In this document: positions 43,775 to 53,991 of the stretch, in pieces | How the letters are laid out: each line of letters opens with the position of its first letter | How positions within the stretch are numbered: the first letter of the stretch is position 1 | Source of the DNA: Cytobacillus firmus | GTDB taxonomy: Bacteria > Bacillota > Bacilli > Bacillales > Cytobacillaceae | Assembly: GCF_023612095.1 (NCBI RefSeq) | Contig: NZ_CP086235.1 | Span: 2,801,501 to 2,865,500, forward strand | Direction: 5' to 3' | DNA length: 64,000 bases | Notes under the pieces: model-generated | What the model was told of the DNA's origin: nothing | What the model saw: the letters and a program-made list of their open reading frames with translations, nothing else | Database searches by the model: none | Position numbers and translations under genes: made by a program

Positions 43775-44742
43775 TTGCGTGCAGACAGACTCATTGCGAT
43801 CGTATTATTGCTTCAAAATAACGAAAGAATGACCTCAAGGGAATTGGCAAAAGAGTTAGAGGTAACGGAGCGGACTATACACCGGGATATGGAAGCCTTA
43901 AGTGCCGCTGGCATCCCTGTTCTGGCTGAACGTGGAAAATTCGGCGGCTGGAAACTGCTTGAGAATTACAGAACAAATCTTACCGGGTTAAAAGCAGCAG
44001 AAATCAAGGCATTGCTTCTCTCCCCTCCTCCCAGCACCTTGCAGACCTCGGCATCAGCAATAATTGGAAAGAAGCACGACAAAAACTTCTGGCGGCCATT
44101 CCTGCTCCACTGAAAGAGGATGTGAAAGACATTTCCAACCGGATTCATATCGATACCGGCACGTGGAGGCAAACACCACGGGAAATGAAGTCCTTTGGAA
44201 TCGTACAGCAGGCCGTTTGGGAGGAGAAAAAACTTCAGATTCAATACGAAAAAGCAGATAAACAAACAAGCGAAAGAATAGTTGAGCCGTTAGGACTGGT
44301 TGCCAAAGGGAACACTTGGTATCTAATAGCTGGGTCTGATGAAATGATAAAAACCTACCGTGTTTCAAGAATAATTGATGCCGAGGTGATTAATGAGAAT
44401 TTCAGCTGGCCGAATGACTTTGATCTCGCAGACTATTGGCAGGAATTGAAGCAAAGATTTATTAGCAGCCTGCCTAAATTTGAGGTGGAAGCGGAGATTT
44501 CACCAGCCATTCTTCAGCGGATTAATTTTACCGGGCGATTTGTTCAAGTACTTCACACGGATTCGCCTAAGGAAAATGGATGGATTCCTGTAACCCTTAG
44601 CTTTGATACCGAACAAGAGGCTAGAGAGTATATACTAGGGTTCGGTAATCAGATAAAGATTGTACACCCGGTTTTCCTAAGGAAAAGTGTGAGGGAGATG
44701 GCTGAAGGTGTTGTTGATTTGTATAAGGAAAATGGGGAATAG
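43775..44742 (+). pseudogene. HTH/WYL-domain regulator (YafY-like), frameshifted
   Basis: A transcriptional regulator of about 322 residues if repaired. The N-terminal HTH_11 domain is RADRLIAIVLLLQNNERMTS followed by RELAKELEVTERTIHRDMEA. The WYL domain carries GLVAKGNTWYLIAG, and the C-terminal WCX region ends RKSVREMAEGVVDLYKEN. TTG 43775 is chosen, behind GGGGTGA. The frame breaks at about 44040: TTGCAGACC should read TTGGCAGACC, giving LADLGISNNWKEARQKLLAA. One missing G thus splits the gene into two parts. It is divergent from the SDR gene and its likely regulator. Confidence 0.82.
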
Positions 44743-44787
44743 CTGAAAAGATATCTCCAGACTACTAGCGACTAGGATCCCATACCC

Positions 44788-44828
44788 CAAAACCGAGACT
44801 CCATTATTTCTGAGGCTCGGTTTTTTTA
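44788..44828 (+). terminator. Terminator after the WYL regulator
   Basis: AAAACCGAGACTC and GAGGCTCGGTTTT form a stem followed by a T-run, 45 bases beyond the regulator stop. Confidence 0.85.
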
Positions 44829-45236
44829 AAGATGCATTACCTCTCAGAACTAAACGAATTATCCCAGACGGATTCAGCACCATTGCTCCCGCTAAGAAAG
44901 CCAATTACATTTTTGAATATTGCTTTATATACCGAGGAAATCGTTCACATAATTGTTGATAATTTTTTAAAATTCAAAATTTAAATGATGCGAAATGTGG
45001 TATTATTTTCTCTGAAGATAATCCAATCGAAAAATCGCTACTCGAATCTCCTTAAACTCCACTCAAACCTCCCAGTTAAAACAGTGATCCTTAAATCCCT
45101 TGGTCAAAATCATCTCTCATACTACTATCTCAATCATAATTTCCTATAAATATATACATGTGAAAGGAGTGGTTTGCCATGTAAACTAACCCACAGCACC
45201 ATTAATAACAATTTGAATTTGAAGGAGGAATATTAA
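44829..45236. other. Gene-free stretch
   Basis: No supported gene. The first part has short open stretches on both strands with no ribosome sites. The last 60 bases hold two AAGGAG-type ribosome sites, one (near 45166) followed only by a seven-codon frame and one serving the gene at 45237. Confidence 0.4.
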
Positions 45237-45566
45237 ATGGGTCATGATATATATGGCTGGAATAAAGCAAGGGAAGAAATAGCTTATGCCCGTTTTAGCA
45301 TGGGGAATAGCAATGCCATGCTGCTGTACGGTTTACTTGATGCAAATCAGTTCTATGCGGGAGTTAGTGGATCAGGTAAGAGTTCGAATTTCTCGTTACA
45401 ACAATTTGAAAAGGCTTTGAATGAATATAACAAACTTTTTAATACTAATGCTTCACTGATTGAAAGTGAGTGTACATCTTGGGATCAAAAACAGATCCTG
45501 CATTTTATCCAAAACTGTTTGGCAACAGCACAGAAAGAAAAAAGTGTGGAAGTGTATTTTGGCTAG
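45237..45566 (+). CDS. Conserved hypothetical protein, 109 aa
   Basis: A soluble helical protein of 109 residues beginning MGHDIYGWNKAREEIAYARF. The N-terminal GHDIYGWN motif and the SLQQFEKALNEYNKLF helix are conserved-looking. I do not know a function. GAAGGAGG lies seven bases before the ATG. The segment VSGSGKSSNFSL looks like a P-loop but is not embedded in a nucleotide-binding fold and the protein is too small. A shared terminator with the converging DUF1456 gene follows. Confidence 0.6.
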   Translation: MGHDIYGWNKAREEIAYARFSMGNSNAMLLYGLLDANQFYAGVSGSGKSSNFSLQQFEKALNEYNKLFNTNASLIESECTSWDQKQILHFIQNCLATAQKEKSVEVYFG

Positions 45567-45705
45567 TGTTTTATAAAATGAAATAAGGAATTTCCTCTAA
45601 GCCCAATCTTGTGGTCATCCACCCAATTCATCCTCAGTCTTTAACTTAATAACTATTTCTCTAGATGCCTAGAGCATTTTTCTCAGACTGGCTCGCATTA
45701 TTCCA

Positions 45706-45740
45706 AAACCGGGCCGTAATCATTTCTTTGGCCCGGTTAT
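45706..45740. terminator. Terminator between convergent genes
   Basis: AACCGGGCC and GGCCCGGTT form a perfect 9-bp stem with A/T-rich flanks on both sides. It serves the gene ending at 45758 (minus) and probably the gene ending at 45566 (plus). Confidence 0.8.
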
Positions 45741-45757
45741 TATTAAATTGCTTTACC

Positions 45758-46252
45758 TTATCCCCTATACTTGATCGTTAGTCCTTTTAAGAAGTTTCTG
45801 GCAAAATTGTCTAAGCAAACTTTATAATTTTTATGACCTTCTTTTCTTAAAAAGGCCCCGAGCTCACCTTTTGATACGTTTAATCCAGCTTTTTTGAATA
45901 TATCTAACATGTCCTCTGTTGTTAAGGACAAAGCGATTTTGATTTTCTTTAAAAGGATATTGTTTATGTTTGAATAATTTTCAATGGTCGGTTCTGGCGT
46001 ATTTGTTTGACCTGGTTTCGGCTCCTGTCTACCTCTTTTATAGATAATAAAGCCATTAAAAAAAGAATTTAACATACTATTTGTCAATATTATTTGGCTG
46101 TCATTTTCTTCTTCATCATCAGACTTTTTGAGAATCCTTACCACCTCTGGTACTGACACTTCAGTTCCTCCAAGTTTAAAGATCTCTGCCATTTCACTAT
46201 TTTTGATTTCTAACGCATATCTCAATCGAATTAATATATCATTATTATCCAT
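45758..46252 (-). CDS. DUF1456 family protein (YehS-like)
   Basis: A 164-residue protein with two repeats of the DUF1456 module: NNDILIRLRYALEIKNSEMA with IFKLGGTEVS, and NNILLKKIKIALSLTTEDML with IFKKAGLNVSKGELGAFLRK. An acidic linker (KKSDDEEENDSQ) and a proline-rich joint separate them. E. coli YehS belongs to the same family; its role is unknown. AGGAGG precedes the ATG. It is the last apparent backbone gene before the tRNA-Sec scar. Confidence 0.82.
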   Translation of the reverse strand: MDNNDILIRLRYALEIKNSEMAEIFKLGGTEVSVPEVVRILKKSDDEEENDSQIILTNSMLNSFFNGFIIYKRGRQEPKPGQTNTPEPTIENYSNINNILLKKIKIALSLTTEDMLDIFKKAGLNVSKGELGAFLRKEGHKNYKVCLDNFARNFLKGLTIKYRG

Positions 46253-46384
46253 GAATTAATTTCCTCCTAATTTAATGCTCTTTGCTGCTTAACTATTTTC
46301 AGTCTATCATCACTATAGCCTCACAATACATAGAAACAGAAACAATTATCCTCTGATTGCCTAAAAAGAATATATGAATGGCAC

Positions 46385-46415
46385 AAAAAAGCCGCACAGC
46401 ATTCCACTATGCGGA
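46385..46415 (-). terminator. Terminator downstream of the tRNA-Sec fragment
   Basis: CCGCATAG and CTGTGCGG form a stem on the minus strand, followed by GC and seven T. It is placed where a tRNA transcript from the fragment side would end, 15 bases past the CCA. Confidence 0.75.
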
Positions 46416-46430
46416 AATCATATATATAGT

Positions 46431-46500
46431 TGGCGGGACCGCCTGGGAATCGAACCCAGCTAACCTGGCACGCAGGTCACAAGCGGTTTTGAAGACCGTG
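46431..46500 (-). tRNA. selC: 3' half of a selenocysteine tRNA gene, probable att site
   Basis: On the minus strand the sequence has an anticodon loop CTTCAAA (anticodon TCA), then ACCGCT. A long variable arm folds as ACCTG-CGTGC-CAGGT. The T arm is CTGGG-TTCGATT-CCCAG, and the acceptor 3' strand GCGGTCCC is followed by G and an encoded CCA. A TCA anticodon with a long variable arm is diagnostic of tRNA-Sec. The matching 5' half is missing: no GGGACCGC, no D arm and no matching anticodon-stem strand (only CGGT pairs) lie upstream. It is therefore a partial copy, as left at one end of an element integrated into a tRNA 3' half. Confidence 0.7.
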
Positions 46501-46631
46501 GGGGGCTGGGATGGATAACAAATCCTTATATATCAAGGGCTCCCAACGTATAATTCATATAGGTCCTAACGTACTTCCTATTCGTTTACACGTACAATTA
46601 TAGTACAAATTTTGGAAGTAGACAAGTAAGA

Positions 46632-46652
46632 AAGCATCCGGAAAGGATGCCT
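46632..46652 (-). terminator. Small terminator after the membrane-protein gene
   Basis: GCATCC and GGATGC form a stem around TTTCC/GGAAA, followed by TTTCTT on the minus strand, directly past the stop at 46654. Confidence 0.6.
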
Positions 46653-46653
46653 G

Positions 46654-47301
46654 TTAGATAGAAGATACTTTTTTAAACTTTTCAATGAGTCTATTTTCAT
46701 GTTCATACTCTATTACTTCCGTTAATTTATCTACGACACCCTTTAATTCATCAAGATCATCAGGTTCAAAGGAAAATATATTCTTCCTCGCCTTATCCAC
46801 AAACACTTTAATCTCATTATAGAATTCCCAATCGACCGATGAGGAGATTTCTAGTAGTTCATTAAATTTAGGGACAATATATTTCACAATTGCTTCATCG
46901 ATTTTTTTGGGATCATCTTTTATATTATTTTCATTCCATCCATAACTTCTTGAAGATAACATTCTATCTAAATGATATATTACCTTTTTAACGGAATATA
47001 ATTTATTTAATTTCAAACCTATATTTTCCTTGAAATTCTCCTTTTCTTGATGCTCAATTGTTTTTCTAATTCCTTTAAATGATCCTTCGACTGATATCTT
47101 TACACCTATTAAGGTTAATGTCCCTGATACTACACCACCAATAATGGCGCCCCAAAATGTCCCTAGCGAACTAATCCAGGTTTTTTCATCACCTGCTACC
47201 GGGAAAATATTCACAAACATTAAGCAATTTATAATAACAGGAAAAAGAATAGCAATTAAAGAAATATATACAATAAATTTAACTATTGTTTTTTTATCCA
47301 T
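46654..47301 (-). CDS. Two-helix membrane protein with long cytosolic tail, unknown
   Basis: A 215-residue protein. Two hydrophobic segments (about 7-30 and 43-67, the latter FWGAIIGGVVSGTLTLIGV) precede a charged helical domain of ~145 residues. ATG 47301 is chosen behind AAAGGAGA. A TM-TM-helical layout with a glycine-rich second helix is common in phage-encoded and defence-associated proteins. It is the first island gene next to the tRNA-Sec scar. I do not recognise a family. Confidence 0.55.
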   Translation of the reverse strand: MDKKTIVKFIVYISLIAILFPVIINCLMFVNIFPVAGDEKTWISSLGTFWGAIIGGVVSGTLTLIGVKISVEGSFKGIRKTIEHQEKENFKENIGLKLNKLYSVKKVIYHLDRMLSSRSYGWNENNIKDDPKKIDEAIVKYIVPKFNELLEISSSVDWEFYNEIKVFVDKARKNIFSFEPDDLDELKGVVDKLTEVIEYEHENRLIEKFKKVSSI

Positions 47302-47358
47302 ATAAAAATCTCCTTTCACTTTATTATTCGACAAAAGGAGACTTTTTCCTGCAAAGTT

Positions 47359-47616
47359 CTATTCAATAACAATTTTCTCGCGTGTAATCTGATACTCTTC
47401 CGCTGCTTCTGCATTGTAGTCTTCTAATGCCGCCTGAGTAGCTACCTCTTTGTCGTAACTGATGCCTCTGCTTCAATAATCCGCTTCCTCTGATCCGACA
47501 GAAATGTAAACCCTATGAGCGCTATCCCACATTAACGTATAATTAACTTCGACATTGTTGTTTAACCTGTTTGGAAAATTGTAAATTTTAAACTCCTTAT
47601 CGTCTTTAACAGCCAT
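47359..47616 (-). pseudogene. Small hypothetical gene with in-frame TGA (copy 1)
   Basis: The minus-strand frame starts MAVKDDKEFKIYNFPNRLNN at 47616, has a TGA at 47475-47473, and continues in the same frame as SRGISYDKEVATQAALEDYN to a TAG at 47361-47359, 85 codons in all. GGAGG precedes the ATG. The TGA falls where tryptophan would fit (Y-W-S/Q-RGISYD), so a TGG to TGA nonsense change is likely. A related degenerate copy lies at 53748-53873. The shorter product (47 aa) could still be made. Confidence 0.5.
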
Positions 47617-47692
47617 TATGACCCCTCCCTTCTCTTATAAAATTCAGCAAAATTTGATAAAGCCCTACTAATAATTGTTAAGGAATTGTGAC

Positions 47693-47725
47693 AAAAAACC
47701 CCCTGCATATTAAAGCAAGGGGATA
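47693..47725 (-). terminator. Terminator after hsdR
   Basis: CCCCTTGC and GCAGGGGG form a stem on the minus strand followed by six T, about 45 bases beyond the hsdR stop. A similar hairpin ends the operon at 53992. Confidence 0.75.
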
Positions 47726-47769
47726 ATCAGATATATTAATAAAGAACCAAAATTATATTTGAACCATCC

Positions 47770-50700
47770 TTATAAATAAGATGCCATCAGTTCAGCCTGC
47801 TCTACCACAGTTTCAACTGCGAACTTTTGGAGATCAGGTGGATATCCATACTTCTTCAATAATCTTCTAACAGTTATCCTCATTTTTGCTCTTGCTGATG
47901 AGCGTAAATTCCAGTCAATACTCATATTGTCCTTGATAGCCTTAGTTAGCTCATGAGCAATAGCTTTAAGGGTATCATCACCCATAACTTCTTTAGCTGT
48001 TTCATGGGATGATAAGGCATCATAGAACGCTATCTCATCTTGAGATAAACCACTCTCTTCTCCACGTTGATAAGCTTCATTAACTTCCTTTGCAAGCTCG
48101 ATCAATTCTTCAATAACCTTAGATGTCTCTATGGTGCGTTTATTGTACTTTTGTATAGCACCCTCTAAAAGGTCCGAGAACTTTTTAGCTTGCACAAGGT
48201 TCCGACGTTGGATATGTTTCACTTTCCCATTTAATAAACGATTTAGCAGCTCAACTGCCAAGTTTTTATGTGGCAGCGCTTTAACTTCTGCTAAAAATCG
48301 ATCAGAAAGAATTGAAAGATCAGGTTTATCTAGTCCCAGTGAATCATAGATATCTACAACTTCTTCTGAAATGATTGATTTAGAAATAAGTTGATTTATT
48401 TGAGCATCTAGTTGGGCTTGTGTCTTCTTTTTCTTACCATCTGGAAGTAGTTTTATAATCCCTGCCTTTACAGCTTTAAAGAAACCTACTTCTTCATTTA
48501 ACTCTTGAGCAGCCGGTTCAGTTGAACAAAGAGCAAATGCCTTTCCTAATTCTGTGACAAGCTGAAGGAATTGTTTCTTCTGTTCTTCACCTAGCCCCAA
48601 CACAAAATCAACAGTTTCAATAATAGCTTTCATACGTTCTGTAGGTTTTTCAGAATTGAATTTGCTGTAGTCGTGTTTATAAAGAATGTCTTGGATCAAT
48701 TCATACTTCTCTAATAAAATATCTACAGCAACAGAAGTATCAATCCCAGCATTTTCTTTATCGCTATCTGTATATTGATTTAGAGCTTCTTTCAGATTGT
48801 CTGCAATCCCAATATAGTCAACCACTAGTCCACCTGGCTTATCCCGAAAAACACGGTTTACACGTGCTATAGCCTGCATTAAATTGTGACCCTTCATAGG
48901 TTTATCTATATACATGGTGTGCATTGAAGGAACGTCGAATCCTGTTAACCACATATCACGAACAATAACTAGTTTTAGTGGATCGTCATTATCCTTCATA
49001 CGTTTGGCTAAGTACTCTCGTCTTCGTTTATTTCCTATAAAAGGTTGCCAGTCTTCTGGATCACTTGAGGAACCAGTCATAACAATCTTAATAACACCTT
49101 TATCGTCATCATCACTATGCCAATCAGGACGTAATTTAATGATCTCTTTATACAAATCAATTGCGATCCGTCTAGACATAACGACCAACATTCCTTTACC
49201 GAAGATAGCATTCTGTCGGCTCTCATAATGTTTAACGACATCATTGGCTAATCTTTTTAAACGTTCGTTCGCACCTGCTAATGCTTCCAAACGTGACCAT
49301 TTAGACTTCAGTTTTTCTCGCTCATTTAATTCTTGATTTTCTGTAATCTCTTCATATTCTTCATCAAGACTTAAATCCTCTGGTAAATCTAGCTTGATAA
49401 TGCGGCTTTCATAGAATATTTTAACAGTCGCCCCATCTTCAACTGCTTGAGTCATATCATAGATATCAATATAATTACCAAAAACAGCAGGAGTGTTCTT
49501 ATCAGACAATTCGACCGGTGTTCCCGTGAACCCTATAAAAGAAGCGTTTGGCAATGCATCACGTAAATACTTTGCATAACCATATTTAATATTTGCTTCT
49601 GATCTTGATTTCTGAACTTGAGCCTCGAATCCATATTGTGAACGATGTGCTTCGTCAGCCATAACAATTACATTTTTCCTATCAGTAAGTGTATCAATTG
49701 TTTCCTCTCCTTCATCAGGAGCGAACTTTTGCATTGTAGTAAAAATAATACCTCCGGATTCAACCTTAAGTAGTTCCTTTAAATGCCCTTTATCTTCTGC
49801 TTGTTTAGGTGATTGGCGCAAGAGTTCACTTGATTGGCTGAATGTTTGATGTAATTGGTCATCTAAGTCATTGCGGTCTGTCAAAACTACAATGGTTGGA
49901 TTATTCAACTCCTGAACTAACTTACCTGTGTAAAAAACCATTGATAAACTTTTTCCTGAACCTTGTGTATGCCAAATGACACCGATTTTTCGATCCCCTT
50001 CTTCTGATGAGGCTCGCTTTGCTTCTTCAACTGCTTTATTCACTGCATGAAATTGATGATAAGCACCTAATATCTTAATGACTTTCTCTCCACTAACTTG
50101 GAACAATATGAAATTTCTGATAATATCAATTAGAGTTTTAGGTCCAAACATTCCCTTAATCAAAACTTCTAGCTGTGGAATAGAATTCGAGGCAATAGAC
50201 TTACCATCAACAGTTCGCCACATCATAAAGCGTTCTTCATCAGAAGTTAATGTACCGGCTCTCGCGTTTAGTCCGTCACTTATAACCATAAAAGAATTGT
50301 ACTGAAAAAGAGATGGAATTGTATTTTTATAAGTTTGTAATTGATTATACGCGTGGGAAATTCCTACGTTCTCGTCAGTCGAACTCTTCAATTCAAAAAC
50401 AACTAAAGGAAGGCCGTTAACAAAAACAATAACATCGGGACGTTTGTTAGTGGAACCTTCTTGGATACTAAATTGATTCAATACCAAAAAGTCATTTTTT
50501 TCAGGTTCCTTGAAATCAAATAACCATACCTTTTTAGTTGCATTACGTCCGTCTGATTCTCTAACTTCTATATCTAAACCATCAGTCAACATTTTATGAA
50601 ATGCCTTGTTGTTCAATAATAGGCTAGGATGTTGGGGGATAGTAAGCTTCCTAATCGCTTCTTCAATAACTTGGAAAGAAACCCCTTTGTTGATCCTAGA

Positions 50701-50865
50701 AAGGGCATCAGTAAGACGCCCCTTTAGGATTACTATTGAAAAATCTTCACGTTCAGAAGATTCCCCACCGGGAGAAAGATCGGGTCCATATGCAATTTCA
50801 TAACCTAATTCCTGAAACCAATCGAGAGTTGCTTGTTCCAATTCATCCTCATTGAATCTAAACAT
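47770..50865 (-). CDS. hsdR: Type I restriction endonuclease subunit R
   Basis: A 1031-residue restriction subunit: translocase plus nuclease. The N-terminal PD-ExK nuclease has [17 protein letters not shown]. The helicase motifs follow: Walker [22 protein letters not shown] box [14 protein letters not shown], motif [13 protein letters not shown], and motif [13 protein letters not shown]. The C-terminal helical domain binds the methylase complex. AATGAGGATG precedes the ATG; the first eight bases overlap the hsdS end. It cuts unmethylated DNA at a distance after ATP-driven translocation. Confidence 0.95.
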   Translation of the reverse strand: MFRFNEDELEQATLDWFQELGYEIAYGPDLSPGGESSEREDFSIVILKGRLTDALSRINKGVSFQVIEEAIRKLTIPQHPSLLLNNKAFHKMLTDGLDIEVRESDGRNATKKVWLFDFKEPEKNDFLVLNQFSIQEGSTNKRPDVIVFVNGLPLVVFELKSSTDENVGISHAYNQLQTYKNTIPSLFQYNSFMVISDGLNARAGTLTSDEERFMMWRTVDGKSIASNSIPQLEVLIKGMFGPKTLIDIIRNFILFQVSGEKVIKILGAYHQFHAVNKAVEEAKRASSEEGDRKIGVIWHTQGSGKSLSMVFYTGKLVQELNNPTIVVLTDRNDLDDQLHQTFSQSSELLRQSPKQAEDKGHLKELLKVESGGIIFTTMQKFAPDEGEETIDTLTDRKNVIVMADEAHRSQYGFEAQVQKSRSEANIKYGYAKYLRDALPNASFIGFTGTPVELSDKNTPAVFGNYIDIYDMTQAVEDGATVKIFYESRIIKLDLPEDLSLDEEYEEITENQELNEREKLKSKWSRLEALAGANERLKRLANDVVKHYESRQNAIFGKGMLVVMSRRIAIDLYKEIIKLRPDWHSDDDDKGVIKIVMTGSSSDPEDWQPFIGNKRRREYLAKRMKDNDDPLKLVIVRDMWLTGFDVPSMHTMYIDKPMKGHNLMQAIARVNRVFRDKPGGLVVDYIGIADNLKEALNQYTDSDKENAGIDTSVAVDILLEKYELIQDILYKHDYSKFNSEKPTERMKAIIETVDFVLGLGEEQKKQFLQLVTELGKAFALCSTEPAAQELNEEVGFFKAVKAGIIKLLPDGKKKKTQAQLDAQINQLISKSIISEEVVDIYDSLGLDKPDLSILSDRFLAEVKALPHKNLAVELLNRLLNGKVKHIQRRNLVQAKKFSDLLEGAIQKYNKRTIETSKVIEELIELAKEVNEAYQRGEESGLSQDEIAFYDALSSHETAKEVMGDDTLKAIAHELTKAIKDNMSIDWNLRSSARAKMRITVRRLLKKYGYPPDLQKFAVETVVEQAELMASYL

Positions 50866-52150
50866 TTAATATCTCCTCCTTTTCCAAAGGAATTTGTATT
50901 TCTCCGGAAAGAAGTTTTGGAATTAACGTATTCCTTAAACTTCGAAATACTTGATTTTCTCTTATTAAATTCAGTTGTAGATCTACAAGATGCTCTAGGA
51001 TTTTATAATTCCCATCAAAAAAACCTTTTTCTGGTAATGCAAATTTAAATAACGAAATTTCCTTAAAAGTAATTTGTGGAAAAGTTCCTGATCTGGACTC
51101 TGCCGCTCGTTGTAATTGTTCAATAGTCTTAATATTTTTCAAAAACAAATATAGACACTTGCTTGAAAAAATTTCCTGTTTTGTCCTTAAGACCATTAGT
51201 TTTGTTGAGACAACATAATCTTTTGCATCAAAATCTACATATGCGAATCTCTTATTGGCAGGTCGAATTTCGCTATATAAAATATCATCTTTTTGGATTA
51301 ATTTTTTTGCCTGTCCTGGCATCTGACTTGTATCAGAGTAATTAGAATGAAGAAATTCACCTTCTAATATATCGGAGGTATTTAAAAATATGGCTTGCTT
51401 CTTCTCTTTCTTTTTAATCGATTGAGAGATATTATCCACCAATTCGTTAAGAGACCATATTTTCCAACCTTTTGGTATCTTACCTAATTCACTATCAACC
51501 ATGTCTCCTTCAGATGATTTGTACTGTTTCCCTTCCTCATTCGGGAACTCGAAATTTATAAACCAATTTTCAAATAATGATTGTGCTATAGATTCTAGTT
51601 GGTCAATAATTTCCTCATTAGCTCTCAACTTTGAGTTGATATTATAGTGTAAATCACCAATAAACTTCTGAACTTCCATAGGAGGCAATATTAATTTTGT
51701 TTTTAATAATTCCGGTTGTCTTATTCCTAAGACAGTAGTGCCAGTTGCACGGGCTTCTAATTCATATCTAAAGAAACTTGACTGTGCGAATGCTGCAAGA
51801 AATTTAGGGTATAATACCTCTTTTTTTGGTCTGATTGCAAATAGTCTTTGGCTAAGAACAATTTTTTCATCACTATCCCAAAGTAACGATTCACCTAATG
51901 GGCCTTCAGAAGTTAATAAAAGATCCCCTTTAATCACTTCTTCTTTCATCCACTTTCGATATAATTCTTCACTTAAGTATCGTATGGAATCTTTATTAAC
52001 CAACTTTTGTTCTTTAATATTTTTAGCCGAAAGAGCCCTATATCCATCTTTGACTTCTGACCAATCGCCACCTAGCTTTTTTGGTGTCTTACCCCTGTAG
52101 TCAATAACAAGTTCAACGCAGTCCCCTAATGTTTTAATGTTATATTTCAT
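50858..52150 (-). CDS. hsdS: Type I specificity subunit S
   Basis: A 430-residue specificity subunit that sets the DNA target of both methylation and cleavage. It has two target-recognition domains, each opened by a typical strand ([20 protein letters not shown] and [20 protein letters not shown]). Each is followed by a conserved helical spacer: [20 protein letters not shown] after the first, and [20 protein letters not shown] at the C-terminus. The second ends in [10 protein letters not shown], the usual HsdS close. It overlaps hsdM by 11 bases. The recognition sequence cannot be read from the protein. Confidence 0.93.
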   Translation of the reverse strand: MKYNIKTLGDCVELVIDYRGKTPKKLGGDWSEVKDGYRALSAKNIKEQKLVNKDSIRYLSEELYRKWMKEEVIKGDLLLTSEGPLGESLLWDSDEKIVLSQRLFAIRPKKEVLYPKFLAAFAQSSFFRYELEARATGTTVLGIRQPELLKTKLILPPMEVQKFIGDLHYNINSKLRANEEIIDQLESIAQSLFENWFINFEFPNEEGKQYKSSEGDMVDSELGKIPKGWKIWSLNELVDNISQSIKKKEKKQAIFLNTSDILEGEFLHSNYSDTSQMPGQAKKLIQKDDILYSEIRPANKRFAYVDFDAKDYVVSTKLMVLRTKQEIFSSKCLYLFLKNIKTIEQLQRAAESRSGTFPQITFKEISLFKFALPEKGFFDGNYKILEHLVDLQLNLIRENQVFRSLRNTLIPKLLSGEIQIPLEKEEILNV

Positions 52151-53663
52151 ATCCGATCCCTTTCAACATTTCTCTAATTTTATCCTCTAATGTCTTAGAT
52201 TTTAATAATTGCTCAGAGAGACCACTTGTTAATCGGATCATTTTTTCTTCAAACGGTTCATCTTCTTCATCAATTTCTTCTATACCAACATACCGACCAG
52301 GAGTTAGGATATATTCATGATCTCTTATTTCCTCAATAGTGGCAGATTTACAAAAACCGGAAATATCTTCATAAACAAGCTTGTTTGTACCACGCCAAGC
52401 ATGAAACACATTAGATACCTTTTTTATATCTTCTTTACTTAACTCTTTATGGGTACGATCCGCCATAAAACCTAAATTACGACCATCAATGAAAAGTAAT
52501 TCTCCTTTTCTGTCTCGCTGACCTTTAGCAGACTTATTTCGTGTAACGAACCATAAACAAACAGGGATTTGAGTTGAGTAAAACAATTGACCTGGTAAAG
52601 TGACAATACACTCAACAAGATCTGCATTCACTAGGTTTTTCCTTATTTCGAATTCGCTTATATTACTAGTTGATATGGAACCATTGGCAAGTACAAATCC
52701 AGCAGTACCGCTGGGGGCAAGTTTGGAAACCATATGTTGTATCCAAGCGTAGTTCGCGTTACCTTCTGGTGGCACCCCAAAATTCCATCTAGGGTCTTCC
52801 TTTAATCTATTACCTCCCCAATCACTTACGTTGAAAGGTGGATTAGCTAAAATATAGTCAGCTTTTAAACCTTTGTGTATGTCATTATGGAAGGTATCTG
52901 CATTATGTTTACCTAGATCACCATCAATCCCCCGAATAGCCAGATTCATCTTCGCTAATCGCCAGGTTGTAGGGTTAGATTCCTGCCCATAAACAGCGAT
53001 ATCACCTAGTTTCCCTTGGTGTTCTTCAACAAACTTTTCTGATTGAACGAACATACCGCCTGAACCACAACAAGGGTCATAAATTCTTCCCTTATAGGGC
53101 TCAACCATCTCTACAAGCAGCTTAACAACAGAAGATGGTGTATAGAACTCTCCCCCGTTCTTTCCTTCCGCGCTTGCAAATTTACTTAAGAAATACTCAT
53201 AAACGCGGCCTAATACATCCTGGGAGCGGCTTTCCTTATCCCCAACTTTAAATGAGAACAGGTCAATTGTTTCACCAAGACGAGTTTTATCAAGAGAAGG
53301 CCTTGCATAATCTTTAGGCAGCACGCCTCTTAATGAGGTGTTTTCCTTTTCGATTGCTAACATAGCATTATCAATAATCTGACCAATTTCAGGCTTTTTA
53401 GCATTGTCCTTTATGTAGCTCCAACGAGCTTCCTTTGGAACCCAGAAAATGTTTTCTGCTTCATACTCATCCTTATCTTCCGGATCCGCCCACTCATCCT
53501 CTGATAGTTCCATATGTTTCTCTTCAAATGCATCTGAAACGTATTTTAAGAACAAAAGTCCTAGAACAACATGTTTATATTCGGAGCTATCCATGCTGCC
53601 CCTTAATTTATCAGCCATTAACCATAGCTTTTCCTCAAAACCTACATTTGCTGTTGTAGCCAA
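52140..53663 (-). CDS. hsdM: Type I adenine methyltransferase subunit M
   Basis: A 507-residue N6-adenine methyltransferase of the HsdM family. The N-terminal helical domain has [20 protein letters not shown]. The catalytic domain carries SAM motif [11 protein letters not shown] and the active-site motif [14 protein letters not shown] (NPPF). [12 protein letters not shown] segment, typical of type I M subunits, precedes motif I. TTG 53663 is chosen because AAGGAG lies eight bases upstream; the in-frame GTG at 53672 follows that site directly. It is the first gene of the hsdM-S-R operon. Confidence 0.95.
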   Translation of the reverse strand: MATTANVGFEEKLWLMADKLRGSMDSSEYKHVVLGLLFLKYVSDAFEEKHMELSEDEWADPEDKDEYEAENIFWVPKEARWSYIKDNAKKPEIGQIIDNAMLAIEKENTSLRGVLPKDYARPSLDKTRLGETIDLFSFKVGDKESRSQDVLGRVYEYFLSKFASAEGKNGGEFYTPSSVVKLLVEMVEPYKGRIYDPCCGSGGMFVQSEKFVEEHQGKLGDIAVYGQESNPTTWRLAKMNLAIRGIDGDLGKHNADTFHNDIHKGLKADYILANPPFNVSDWGGNRLKEDPRWNFGVPPEGNANYAWIQHMVSKLAPSGTAGFVLANGSISTSNISEFEIRKNLVNADLVECIVTLPGQLFYSTQIPVCLWFVTRNKSAKGQRDRKGELLFIDGRNLGFMADRTHKELSKEDIKKVSNVFHAWRGTNKLVYEDISGFCKSATIEEIRDHEYILTPGRYVGIEEIDEEDEPFEEKMIRLTSGLSEQLLKSKTLEDKIREMLKGIGYEI

Positions 53664-53747
53664 ATAAAACACTCCTTTTTCCCTAAACTAATACTATTGT
53701 AATAGACTTCCATATATTTAGGAAGCGTTTGTCCTTGGTAATTCTAA

Positions 53748-53873
53748 TTATAAAGGTACTTTATGAGCTCCATCCCACATCATTATGTATGTTGATTCTA
53801 TTTGTTTCTTTGATCCGTTGTAAAACTGATAAATCTTATACTCTCTATTTTCTTTAACATAAGTCGTTTTGAC
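53748..53873 (-). pseudogene. Degenerate copy of the small island gene (copy 2)
   Basis: The minus-strand frame reads TYVKENREYKIYQFYNGSK and ends MMWDGAHKVPL with a TAA. It matches copy 1 (VKDDKEFKIYNF ... LMWDSAHRVY) but has no usable start and stops early. The homology extends into the upstream spacer and a GGGGC-type terminator on both copies (47512-47725 and 53757-53975). The two segments are direct repeats flanking the hsd operon. Confidence 0.5.
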
Positions 53874-53947
53874 TCAACCTTTTTCAATTAGAATTCGTCA
53901 AAATATGACAACAACCTCTAAATAATTAGTAATAATTTGTGATAATA

Positions 53948-53975
53948 AAAAGCCCCTGTTAGAAACAAGGGCATA
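53948..53975 (-). terminator. Terminator after the two-gene unknown operon
   Basis: GCCCTTGTTTC and AACAGGGGC form a stem on the minus strand, followed by a T-run. It lies 17 bases past the membrane-protein stop. Confidence 0.75.
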
Positions 53976-53991
53976 AGAGTTTTAAAATAAG

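Noticed and set aside
44677..44904. A 75-codon minus-strand frame past the WYL regulator
   Set aside because: It crosses the regulator's terminator and 3' end and has no ribosome site.
45330..45410. GSGSGKSS-like P-loop in the 109-aa hypothetical protein
   Set aside because: The protein is too short for a P-loop NTPase, has no Walker B, and the motif lies in a loop between helices.
46431..46530. Annotation as a complete, functional tRNA-Sec
   Set aside because: The acceptor 5' strand, D arm and most of the anticodon-stem 5' strand are missing; only the 3' half is tRNA.
47359..47616. Interpretation of the in-frame TGA as a selenocysteine codon
   Set aside because: Trp fits the context (TGG to TGA), no SECIS-like hairpin is visible after the codon, and the sister copy at 53748 is also degenerate. 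Kept only as a low-interest check.
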